This document shows, one piece after another, positions 7,124 through 13,032 of a DNA stretch of 13,032 bases; the stretch's first letter is position 1; every line of letters starts with the position of its first letter. The stretch is taken from NCBI GenBank assembly GCA_005877675.1, contig VBNZ01000017.1:1-13032 (forward strand). Reading direction: 5' to 3'. The notes under the pieces are model-generated. The model saw only the letters and a program-made list of their open reading frames with translations. It did not search any database and was not told the DNA's origin. The translations under genes were made by a program, and so were the position numbers. The stretch is from Gammaproteobacteria bacterium (GTDB lineage: Bacteria; Pseudomonadota; Gammaproteobacteria; Xanthomonadales; Rhodanobacteraceae).

Positions 7124-9362
7124 ACCCGGTCGTTTCGATGCGATCGACGCGTTGGAATCCCCTTGGCAATTTGCTGCCGCGCTGCGCGCGGTTGCCGTTG
7201 TATTCGACCAGATCGGCCCATTTGAGGATCAGCTTGCGCTGACCTGCATAGAGCGTCACCTCGCCGGAACCCTCGGTCACGACGGCAGTGCCGACCATGC
7301 GTTCACCCTCTTTGATGCGCGCCTTCGGAATCTCGATCAGCTTGTTGCCCTTGCCGCCATTGTCGAGTTCCGGGAGTTCGGCGACCGAGAACATGAGGAT
7401 GTGGCCGGCGTTCGTCGCAACGACGATACGATCGCGCGCGCTGTCGCGCACGTACGCGGGAGCGACGACATGCGCATCGTCGTCCATGTTGATCAGCTGC
7501 TTGCCGGCCTTCTTGTTCGCGAGCAGTGCTTCGAACTTGGTGACGAAGCCATAGCCGAAGTCGGAAGCGAGCACGAGCTTGTCCGCCGCGTCGGCGATGG
7601 CGACCGCATCGAAACGTGCCCCGCCCGCAGGCGTGAAGCGGCCGGTGAGGGGCTCGCCATTGCCGCGCGCGGAGGGCAGCGTGTGCGCCGGCGTCGAATA
7701 GCTTCGGCCGGCGGAGTCGATGAACGCGACCTGCTGCGTCGTTTTGCCTTTTGCCGCATTGTGGAAACTGTCGCCTTCGCGATAGTTCAGTGCGGCCGCA
7801 TCGACGTCGTGTCCCTTGGCCGCGCGCACCCAGCCTTTCTCAGACAGAATCACGGTGACCGGCTCGCTTGCGACCAGCGCCGATTCGTCCAGTGCCTGAG
7901 CGACTTCGCGTTCGATGATCGGCGAGCGGCGCTTATCGCCGTATTTTTCGGCGTCCGCGCGCAGTTCATCCTTGATCAGCGTCCTGAGCTTGGTCGGCGA
8001 TTTAAGTGTCACCGCGATGCGTGCGCGTTCCTCTTCGAGCGCATCGCGCTCGGCGTTGAGCTTCATCTCTTCCAGGCGCGCAAGCTGGCGCAGACGCGTT
8101 TCGAGGATGTAGTCGGCCTGTTCCTCGCTGAGCTTGAAGCGCGCGATCAGCACCGGCTTGGGCTCCTCTTCGGTGCGCACGATACGGATCACTTCATCGA
8201 GATTGAGGAAGACAATGCGCAGGCCTTCGAGCAGATGCAGGCGTCGCTCGACCTTATCCAGGCGATGCTGCAGGCGGCGCGTCACCGTTTTCTGGCGGAA
8301 TGTGAGCCACTCGGTGAGAATCTGCTTGAGATGCTTGACCTGCGGCTTGCCGTCGAGCCCGATCACATTGAGATTGATGCGGTAGCTCTTCTCCAGATCG
8401 GTCGTCGCGAACAGATGCTGCATCATCTCGTCGAGGTCGATGCGGTTGCTGCGAGGGATCAACACGAGACGCACGGGATTTTCGTGATCGCTCTCGTCAC
8501 GCAGGTCTTCGAGCATCGGCAGTTTCTTCGCGCGCATCTGATCGGCGATCTGCGCGATGATCTTCGCGCCGGAAACCTGATACGGCAGCGCGGTGATCAC
8601 CACATTGCCATCGTCTTTCTTATAGATGGCGCGCGCGCGCACCGAGCCATTGCCGCTGGCATACATGGCCTTGAGATCGGTCTTCGGCGTGATGATTTCG
8701 GCGGCGGTCGGAAAATCCGGACCTTTCACGTGCTTGCACAGCTCGGCCAGACTCGCCTCGGGATCGTCGAGCAAGTGGATGCACGCGCTCGCGACTTCGC
8801 GCAGGTTGTGCGGCGGAATGTCAGTTGCCATGCCGACTGCGATGCCGGTAGAGCCGTTGAGCAGCACATGCGGTACGCGCGAAGGCAGCCACGATGGTTC
8901 CTGCCGCGTGCCGTCATAGTTCGGCGTGAAGTCGACAGTGCCTTGATCGATCTCTGCGAGCAGCAGTTCCGCAATCGGTGTGAGCTTCGCTTCGGTGTAA
9001 CGCATCGCCGCAAACGATTTCGGATCGTCGGCGGAGCCGAAGTTGCCTTGGCCGTTGATCAGCGGATAGCGATACGAGAATGGCTGCGCCATCAGTACCA
9101 TCGCCTCGTAGCAGGCGCTATCGCCGTGCGGGTGGTACTTGCCCAGCACTTCGCCGATCGCCAGCGCGCACTTGCGCGGCTTCGCCGCGGCGTCGAGGCC
9201 GAGGTCGTTCATCGCGTACACGATGCGGCGCTGTACCGGTTTGAGCCCGTCGCCGACGAAGGGCAGGGCGCGGTCGAGCACCACATACATCGAGTAGTCG
9301 AGATAGGCGCGCTCGGCGTAATCCTTGAGTGGAATCTGTTCGTAATTGGCTTGCAGGTTCAT
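7122..9362 (-). CDS. parC: DNA topoisomerase IV subunit A
   Basis: ParC is the DNA-cleaving subunit of topoisomerase IV (partner ParE), which decatenates daughter chromosomes. The 746-residue product matches E. coli ParC (752) throughout: ALPFVGDGLKPVQRRIVYAM; the quinolone-resistance region KYHPHGDSACYEAM with wild-type-like Ser82 and Glu86 (E. coli Ser80/Glu84); FAAMRYTEAKL with the catalytic Tyr122 (E. coli Tyr120); NGSTGIAVGMATDIPPHNL; DLRDESDHENPVRLV; and LEKSYRINLNVIGLDG. The C-terminal beta-pinwheel follows, with SEKGWVRAAKGHD and SARGNGEPLTG. The start is the ATG at 9362 (MNLQANYEQIPLKDYAERAYLDYSMY). An in-frame extension to 9446 exists but encodes Pro/Arg-rich sequence absent from the family. 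Only AGAAG, 7 bases upstream of the start, resembles a Shine-Dalgarno. Confidence 0.97.
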   Translation of the reverse strand: MNLQANYEQIPLKDYAERAYLDYSMYVVLDRALPFVGDGLKPVQRRIVYAMNDLGLDAAAKPRKCALAIGEVLGKYHPHGDSACYEAMVLMAQPFSYRYPLINGQGNFGSADDPKSFAAMRYTEAKLTPIAELLLAEIDQGTVDFTPNYDGTRQEPSWLPSRVPHVLLNGSTGIAVGMATDIPPHNLREVASACIHLLDDPEASLAELCKHVKGPDFPTAAEIITPKTDLKAMYASGNGSVRARAIYKKDDGNVVITALPYQVSGAKIIAQIADQMRAKKLPMLEDLRDESDHENPVRLVLIPRSNRIDLDEMMQHLFATTDLEKSYRINLNVIGLDGKPQVKHLKQILTEWLTFRQKTVTRRLQHRLDKVERRLHLLEGLRIVFLNLDEVIRIVRTEEEPKPVLIARFKLSEEQADYILETRLRQLARLEEMKLNAERDALEEERARIAVTLKSPTKLRTLIKDELRADAEKYGDKRRSPIIEREVAQALDESALVASEPVTVILSEKGWVRAAKGHDVDAAALNYREGDSFHNAAKGKTTQQVAFIDSAGRSYSTPAHTLPSARGNGEPLTGRFTPAGGARFDAVAIADAADKLVLASDFGYGFVTKFEALLANKKAGKQLINMDDDAHVVAPAYVRDSARDRIVVATNAGHILMFSVAELPELDNGGKGNKLIEIPKARIKEGERMVGTAVVTEGSGEVTLYAGQRKLILKWADLVEYNGNRAQRGSKLPRGFQRVDRIETTG

Positions 9363-9785
9363 CGAGTCGCTTCTGTGGGGGATGCGCGGCCGCGGCGGCG
9401 GCCGATCGACTATTTTGCCGCAAATCGCGCTCGGAGTTGGCCGCAAGGGGAAATCCGCGCGGCAAGCGGTCGTTCAGGCGTTGATACATCGCAGCGAACG
9501 GTGAGATTGCATTGCGAAGCCGATAACGCAGCGCAGCGTGCGTGCGTCACGGCAAGCGGTTACGCTCACGTCTACGCTGGATGTCGTCCGTATCCGCTCG
9601 GGGGAGCCGATGTACGCCAAGCTACGCCGAACGCCAATATCAGTGGGTCGCATTCGGCGCGCCTTGACCCTTTTTCGTTGCGATTTCCGTCTGTAACCGA
9701 CAAGTGTGGCAATGCCACCGGATCGGATAGATAGGTTTTGCCGCGCGCGCATGGTGCCGCGCGGAATTTCGCGGGGAGGTGTGTG
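9363..9785. other. divergent spacer between parC and the DUF805 gene
   Basis: These 423 bases hold no gene I can support; the open frames here are Arg-rich shadows. Visible structure: an 11-base direct repeat CGGCAAGCGGT at 9460-9470 and 9550-9560, exactly 90 bases apart; an inverted repeat 9625-9631/9653-9659 (CGCCGAA/TTCGGCG); a near-palindrome GTGGCA-A-TGCCAC at 9706-9718; a TTGACC at 9664-9669 that could be a -35 box but has no good -10 at the right distance; and a CCGCGCG/CGCGCGG inverted pair just before the DUF805 ribosome-binding site. Promoters for both flanking genes must lie here, but I cannot place them. Confidence 0.5.
9773..9779 (+). promoter_or_regulatory. Shine-Dalgarno deciding the DUF805 start
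   Basis: GGGGAGG, 6 bases before ATG 9786. It favours this start over the upstream in-frame codon at 9738, whose reading gives residues unlike the family. Confidence 0.75.
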
Positions 9786-10163
9786 ATGGATTGGAAGAAT
9801 CTGCTGTTTTCGTTCGATGGCCGTATCAGCCGTGCGCCATACTGGTATTTCACGCTGGCCATGATCGTGCTGTTCGGCATCGTCGGCAGCATCGCCGGCG
9901 TATCGATGTTCAACAGTCTGAGCGCGCCGGGCGCCGCCGCACCGAGTGCGGGGCCGGCCGGGATGTTGTTTCCGATCGTATGCCTGTTGATCCTGTGGCC
10001 GGCACTCGCGATCCAGGCCAAGCGCTGGCATGACGTCGACAAATCCGCGTGGTGGATCCTGATCGGCATCGTTCCGGTTGTCGGCGGGCTTATTGCGCTC
10101 GTATTCAACGGCTTTATCGCCGGTACGCCAGGGTCGAACCGGTACGGCAGTCCGCCGGCCTGA
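9786..10163 (+). CDS. DUF805 small inner-membrane protein
   Basis: A 125-residue protein with the DUF805 signature: an N-terminal LLFSFDGRISRAPYWYFTLAM entering a first membrane helix (~residues 19-40); a second hydrophobic segment around GMLFPIVCLLILWPALAIQ; the conserved AKRWHDVDKSAWWILIGIVP that begins the third helix; and a C-terminal GTPGSNRYG. DUF805 proteins (YhaH/YhaI-like in E. coli) are small multi-pass inner-membrane proteins with no established biochemical role. The start at 9786 is set by GGGGAGG upstream. It stands alone on the plus strand, divergent from parC and convergent with the yceI-like gene, and there is no operon partner to hint at function. Confidence 0.9.
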   Translation: MDWKNLLFSFDGRISRAPYWYFTLAMIVLFGIVGSIAGVSMFNSLSAPGAAAPSAGPAGMLFPIVCLLILWPALAIQAKRWHDVDKSAWWILIGIVPVVGGLIALVFNGFIAGTPGSNRYGSPPA

Positions 10164-10174
10164 TGCAACGAGGA

Positions 10175-10237
10175 AGCCTCGCGCGCATCGCGCGCGCGAG
10201 GCTAAGGCGGCGTTGCGTGCCCGTCGGTGCGCAACGC
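10175..10237. terminator. double hairpin between convergent DUF805 and YceI genes
   Basis: The first hairpin is a perfect 12-bp stem, 10175-10186 (AGCCTCGCGCGC) with 10192-10203, closed by a 5-base loop. The second is a perfect 8-bp stem, 10210-10217 (GCGTTGCG) with 10230-10237. They lie within the 97-base gap between two converging stop codons, where a bidirectional terminator is expected. Neither has a T-run on either strand, so any termination would be atypical; mRNA 3'-end protection is an alternative. Confidence 0.5.
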
Positions 10238-10260
10238 GAGCGCTTCGGGAGATAGGCGCT

Positions 10261-10959
10261 TTAGCGCTGTGAATCCTTCGCCGCTTCGCCGACTTTCGCC
10301 GCCACGGCTTCGGCGGCAGCCGCATCTTCCGCCGCGCGCTTCGCGTCCGCTTGCGCTGACGTCGCGTCCGCACGCAGACGCTGCGCATAGCTTTTGGCTT
10401 CGTCGGCCTGCGTCGTGATATGCACCTGCACTTCGTCGCTGACCTGCGGCACGTAATTGCCAAGACCGAACTCGGAGCGTTTGAGCGTCGTCGTCGCCTC
10501 GAACCCGATCGAGGGCAGGCTGTTTCTCGGATTGACGCCGATCTTGTTCAAGACTACGTCGAGCGCGACCGGACGCGTTACGCCGTGCACGTTGAGTTCG
10601 CCGCTCACTTTGAATTGATTCGGACCTGCGCCCTTCTCGACCTTGGTGCTCTTGAACGTCGCGACTGGGAACTTGGCTGTGTCGAAGAAGCTCGCCGAAC
10701 GCAGATCGTCATCGAGATCGGACAGGCCGCTGTTCAGGTTCGCCAACGGAATCGTGACGCTGACTGCAGCCGCCAGCGGATGTGTCGCGTCGAATTCGAG
10801 CGTGCCCTCGACGCGGCTGAACTGCGCGGTTGGGTTGGAGAAGCCGAGATGGTTCCAACGCAACACGCCCTGCGTGTGGTGTGTTTCAAGAATATACGTC
10901 GTGGCGTGCAGCGAAGCGGAAGCAAACAGCAGCGCGGCAGTGAGGGCAATGCGAAACAT
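10261..10959 (-). CDS. YceI-family periplasmic lipid-binding-type protein with Ala-rich C-terminal tail
   Basis: A 232-residue exported protein. Residues 1-19 form a signal peptide (MFRIALTAALLFASASLHA, likely cleaved after the AxA-like end). Residues ~21-183 are a YceI beta-barrel: YILETHHTQGVLRWNHLGFSN, then SVTIPLANLNSGLSDLDDDLRSASFFDTAKFPVATFKST, GELNVHGVTRPVALDVV and FGLGNYVPQVSDEVQVHITTQA. The family binds isoprenoid-type lipids in a lipocalin-like fold. Residues 184-232 are unusual: a Lys/Asp/Ala-rich helix-forming tail (AQADAKRAAEDAAAAEAVAAK) beyond the usual domain end. The ATG at 10959 is chosen for the signal peptide and an upstream AGGAG (10974-10970); the longer frame to 11148 would hide the signal peptide behind Arg-rich sequence. 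The gene is divergent from the ToxR-like regulator, with TGAAA boxes between. Confidence 0.9.
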   Translation of the reverse strand: MFRIALTAALLFASASLHATTYILETHHTQGVLRWNHLGFSNPTAQFSRVEGTLEFDATHPLAAAVSVTIPLANLNSGLSDLDDDLRSASFFDTAKFPVATFKSTKVEKGAGPNQFKVSGELNVHGVTRPVALDVVLNKIGVNPRNSLPSIGFEATTTLKRSEFGLGNYVPQVSDEVQVHITTQADEAKSYAQRLRADATSAQADAKRAAEDAAAAEAVAAKVGEAAKDSQR

Positions 10960-11024
10960 CGATGCGAAACTCCTGTGGTGGAAAGCGGAGGCGTCACGAT
11001 GCCGATTTGCACTGCCGAAGTCCC

Positions 11025-11059
11025 GAAAACGCCTTGAAACGTTCTGAAATCTTCTGAAA
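11025..11059. promoter_or_regulatory. phased TGAAA boxes, candidate operator of the ToxR-like regulator
   Basis: TGAAA occurs at 11035-11039, 11045-11049 and 11055-11059, exactly one helical turn (10 bp) apart, each separated by five bases. A degenerate fourth box, GAAAA, lies at 11025-11029 in the same phase. Vibrio ToxR sites follow TNAAA-N5-TNAAA, and OmpR/PhoB-type winged helices generally bind tandem direct repeats at 10-11 bp. The array lies 66 bases before the yceI-like start and about 95 bases before the start of a regulator with exactly this DNA-binding domain. The repeat is seen directly; binding by the adjacent regulator is inferred. Confidence 0.5.
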
Positions 11060-11117
11060 ATCCGGAGCGCGCCCCGCATGAGGCGCGTCGCGGTCGTCGC
11101 CATGTGCGCGCGGCAGC

Positions 11118-11123
11118 TACAAT
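11118..11123 (+). promoter_or_regulatory. possible -10 box of the ToxR-like regulator gene
   Basis: TACAAT matches the sigma-70 -10 consensus at 5 of 6 positions and would start a transcript near 11130, about 24 bases before the ATG. No TTGACA-like -35 lies 16-18 bases upstream, which would fit an activator-dependent promoter served by the TGAAA boxes. This remains weak. Confidence 0.35.
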
Positions 11124-11153
11124 CGTGCGCTGTTTCGGTTGCGGACACCGTTT

Positions 11154-12107
11154 ATGAGCGGACCTATTTCGACGCCGATGCGCATCGGCGAATGGCGCGT
11201 CGACCCGCTGCGCGGCGAGATCGCGCGCGCGAGCGAAAGCGTGCGCGTCGATGCGCGTGTGATGCGGCTGTTGCAGTACCTGGCCGGCCGTGCGGGCGAG
11301 GTCGTCAGCATCGATGAAATGCTCGACCAGGTCTGGGCAGGCGTGGTCGTCACGCAGGACTCGGCGTATCAGGCAATCGCCACCCTGCGCCGCCTGCTCG
11401 GTGACGATCCGAAGCATCCGACGTATATTGCGACCGTGCCGCGGCTGGGTTATCGACTCATCGCGCCGGTCGGCAGCTGGGACGATCCGCTGCCGGCGTC
11501 ATCGCCGGTATCCGAAGCGTCTTCAGCAGCGAATGAGCGCGCTGCTGAGGCGTCGCCAGGTTCGTTGCGCGGACTAAGTCGTGCCGGCGCAGTTGCGATC
11601 GGATTGCTGGTACTGCTGCTCGCGGCCGCGTATTTCGGCCGGCATGCGATCTTTCGCGCCGTGAGCGCAGACACGAGCGTCAACGCCGTGGTGGCGCAGC
11701 CGAAATCCGTTGCCGTGCTGCCGTTTCTCGATCTGACCACCCAGGAGATGAACGAGGAATATTTTGCCGACGGCATGACCGAAGAGCTGATCGGCCACCT
11801 GAGCAAGCTGGCGGGCTTCCATGTGCCCGGACCGACGTCGGCGTTCTACTACAAAGGCAAGCAGGTTTCCGTCGCCGACATTGCGCAACAGCTCGGTGTC
11901 ATCTGGGTCGTGGACGGCAGTGTGCGCAAATCCGGCTCGACCTTTCGAGTCTCGGCACGATTGGTCCGCGCGCGCGACGGCTATGTCGCGTGGACCGACA
12001 ACTACGATCGCGAATTGGGCGACGTGTTGGCGCTGCAGAAAGATGTTGCGACCCAGATGACGAGCTCGCTGCAGAGCGCGATTGAGGCCGCCGCCGCCGC
12101 ACGCTGA
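11154..12107 (+). CDS. ToxR/CadC-like membrane transcriptional regulator with TolB-like periplasmic domain
   Basis: A 317-residue protein. Residues ~8-105 are an OmpR/PhoB-type winged helix (GEWRVDPLRGEIAR, then LLQYLAGRAGEVVSIDEMLDQVW, recognition helix near VVTQDSAYQAIATLRRLLGDD, and YIATVPRLGYRLIA in the wing). Residues ~110-140 are an Ala/Ser/Pro-rich linker, and ~143-162 one transmembrane helix. Residues ~183-305 are a periplasmic TolB N-terminal/FlgO-like domain (SVAVLPFLDLTTQEMNEEYFADGMTEELI, then LGVIWVVDGSVRKSGSTFRVSARL). The layout is that of one-component membrane regulators such as CadC and ToxR: DNA binding inside, sensing outside. Many relatives with this periplasmic domain carry TPR repeats after it; this one stops right after it. 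ATG 11154 is preferred over TTG 11139 (same frame). It is divergent from the yceI-like gene and convergent with cfa, with 18 bases between stops. Confidence 0.9.
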   Translation: MSGPISTPMRIGEWRVDPLRGEIARASESVRVDARVMRLLQYLAGRAGEVVSIDEMLDQVWAGVVVTQDSAYQAIATLRRLLGDDPKHPTYIATVPRLGYRLIAPVGSWDDPLPASSPVSEASSAANERAAEASPGSLRGLSRAGAVAIGLLVLLLAAAYFGRHAIFRAVSADTSVNAVVAQPKSVAVLPFLDLTTQEMNEEYFADGMTEELIGHLSKLAGFHVPGPTSAFYYKGKQVSVADIAQQLGVIWVVDGSVRKSGSTFRVSARLVRARDGYVAWTDNYDRELGDVLALQKDVATQMTSSLQSAIEAAAAAR

Positions 12108-12125
12108 ATCTTCAGTGCGGCGCGT

Positions 12126-13032
12126 TCAACGCACAGCGGTGTAGCCACCCGGCACGCCGTACGGCGACCATACGATTTGCCACAACTGCAGGCGCCGCGC
12201 GCGGAAGTTCGCCGCGCTGGCGGACAGGTAGAAGTGCCACATGCGACGGAAGCGCTCGCCGTATTTCTGCGCGAGCCGCGGCCACGCCGCATCGAAATTT
12301 GCACGCCAGGCGATCAGCGTCGCGTCGTAGTCGGGTCCGAAGCCGTGCCAATCTTCGAGCACGAATAGTTTTTCCGCGGCCTTGGCGATCTGTGCGGCCG
12401 ACGGGATCATTGAATTGGGGAAAATATACTTTTCGATCCATGGGTCGGTGTGACTGGTCGATTCGTTGCCTCCGATCGTGTGCAGCAGGTGTAAGCCATC
12501 GCGCGTCAGGCAGCGCCGCGCTGTTTCGAAATAGGCGCGATAGTTCTTCACGCCGACATGTTCGAACATGCCGATCGACCAGCTGCGATCGAATTGCTCG
12601 TCGAGTGCGTGATAATCCTGCACGCGGATCTCGATCGGCAGGCCCTTGCACAGATCGCGCGCGAATTCCGCCTGTTCCTGCGAGACGGTAATGCCGACGC
12701 CGCTGACACCGTATTTCTCTGCGGCGTACTTGAGTGCCTCGCCCCAGCCGCAGCCGATGTCGAGCACGCGCATGCCGGGTGCGAGGCCAAGCTTGCGACA
12801 GACGAGATCGAGCTTGGCTTGCTGTGCACGGTCGAGGCCTTCCGCGCCGGAGTCGATCACGTCTTTCCAGTAGCCGCAGCTGTAAACGAGACGCCGCCCG
12901 AGCATCGCGTGGAACAGATCGTTGCCGAGATCGTAGTGCTGTTCGCCAACCGCGTATGCACGCTGCCCGCGTTGCAGATTCGAGAGCTTCGCGCGCAGGT
13001 ACAGCGCGGCATCGTCGACGCCATGCACCTGC
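12126..13032 (-). CDS. cfa: cyclopropane-fatty-acyl-phospholipid synthase, 5' end outside window
   Basis: Adds a methylene group from S-adenosylmethionine across double bonds of membrane phospholipid acyl chains, usually in stationary phase or under acid stress. The visible ~301 residues match the catalytic part of E. coli Cfa (382). They include VGEQHYDLGNDLFHAML; YSCGYWKD; the SAM-binding MRVLDIGCGWGEAL (about 12738-12773); IGMFEHVGVKNYRAYF; LLHTIGGNES; DPWIEKYIFPNSMIPS; EDWHGFGPDYDATLIAW; and the C-terminal NFRARRLQLWQIVWS. The residues reported to hold the active-site bicarbonate in E. coli (Cys139, Glu239, His266, Ile268, Tyr317) all have counterparts. The frame is open to the window edge and roughly 80 N-terminal residues are missing; the GTG at 13028 is internal, not a start. 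Confidence 0.95.
   Translation of the reverse strand, partial: QVHGVDDAALYLRAKLSNLQRGQRAYAVGEQHYDLGNDLFHAMLGRRLVYSCGYWKDVIDSGAEGLDRAQQAKLDLVCRKLGLAPGMRVLDIGCGWGEALKYAAEKYGVSGVGITVSQEQAEFARDLCKGLPIEIRVQDYHALDEQFDRSWSIGMFEHVGVKNYRAYFETARRCLTRDGLHLLHTIGGNESTSHTDPWIEKYIFPNSMIPSAAQIAKAAEKLFVLEDWHGFGPDYDATLIAWRANFDAAWPRLAQKYGERFRRMWHFYLSASAANFRARRLQLWQIVWSPYGVPGGYTAVR

Noticed and set aside
7152..9734. 860-codon open frame on the plus strand opposite parC
   Set aside because: It lies antisense to a complete, highly conserved parC. The product is His/Arg/Asp-rich with no recognisable domain, a typical GC-rich shadow, and it runs across the parC promoter region.
9447..9737. tRNA or small RNA gene in the parC/DUF805 spacer
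   Set aside because: I looked for cloverleaf arms, TTCRANY and acceptor pairing and found only short inverted repeats; no terminator-ended transcript unit is visible.
10960..11148. Longer start for the YceI-family protein
   Set aside because: It would place an Arg-rich segment before a clear signal peptide. AGGAG upstream of 10959 supports the shorter form.
1..13032. CRISPR array, prophage, transposase or defence system
   Set aside because: There are no regularly spaced repeats, integrase, transposase or nuclease/toxin genes. All long coding regions belong to known housekeeping or envelope families.

Overview
The window looks like the chromosome of a GC-rich gammaproteobacterium, most likely from the Xanthomonadales (Rhodanobacteraceae/Xanthomonadaceae). 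This rests on an Oar-like TonB-dependent receptor, a membrane-bound winged-helix regulator with a periplasmic TolB-like domain, a ParC close to the E. coli protein, and two kinds of palindromic intergenic repeat. The assignment comes from recognising families and was not checked by a database search.

Layout. At 1-757 (+) is the C-terminal end of an outer-membrane receptor, closed by a strong intrinsic terminator (783-812). At 890-2252 (+) is a broken copy of the nucleotide-monophosphate nucleosidase gene ppnN. Its stop overlaps the start of a transaldolase gene (tal, 2249-3328) in an ATGA. A G/C-tract inverted repeat separates tal from phosphoglucomutase (pgm, 3479-5140). Converging on pgm is a minus-strand pair: an NAD-type 6-phosphogluconate dehydrogenase (6967-6062), followed 3 bases later by a cyclic-nucleotide-domain/DUF1003 membrane protein (6058-5198). 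Upstream of that pair lies a compact element of interleaved inverted repeats (7021-7123), then parC (9362-7122, minus). A 423-base divergent spacer leads to a small DUF805 membrane protein (9786-10163, +). A double hairpin separates it from a convergent, exported YceI-family protein (10959-10261, minus). That gene is divergent from a ToxR/CadC-like membrane regulator (11154-12107, +), and the shared spacer carries three TGAAA boxes at exact 10-bp spacing. The window ends inside a cyclopropane-fatty-acid synthase gene (12126-13032, minus, 5' end outside).

How the genes fit together. tal, gnd and pgm form a loose central-carbon cluster around glucose-6-phosphate, 6-phosphogluconate and the non-oxidative pentose phosphate pathway. 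PpnN, if it worked, would release ribose-5-phosphate from nucleotides into the same pool. The YceI/regulator/Cfa end concerns the cell envelope.

Main points of interest: (1) ppnN has lost about 59 bases next to a CTGC repeat, which breaks its frame and by chance leaves its front half open in frame through the whole of tal; (2) the phased TGAAA boxes look like the operator of the adjacent ToxR-like regulator; (3) the 7021-7123 element can fold in mutually exclusive or pseudoknotted ways upstream of gnd. I saw no CRISPR array, tRNA, rRNA, transposase or prophage gene, and nothing resembling a new defence system.
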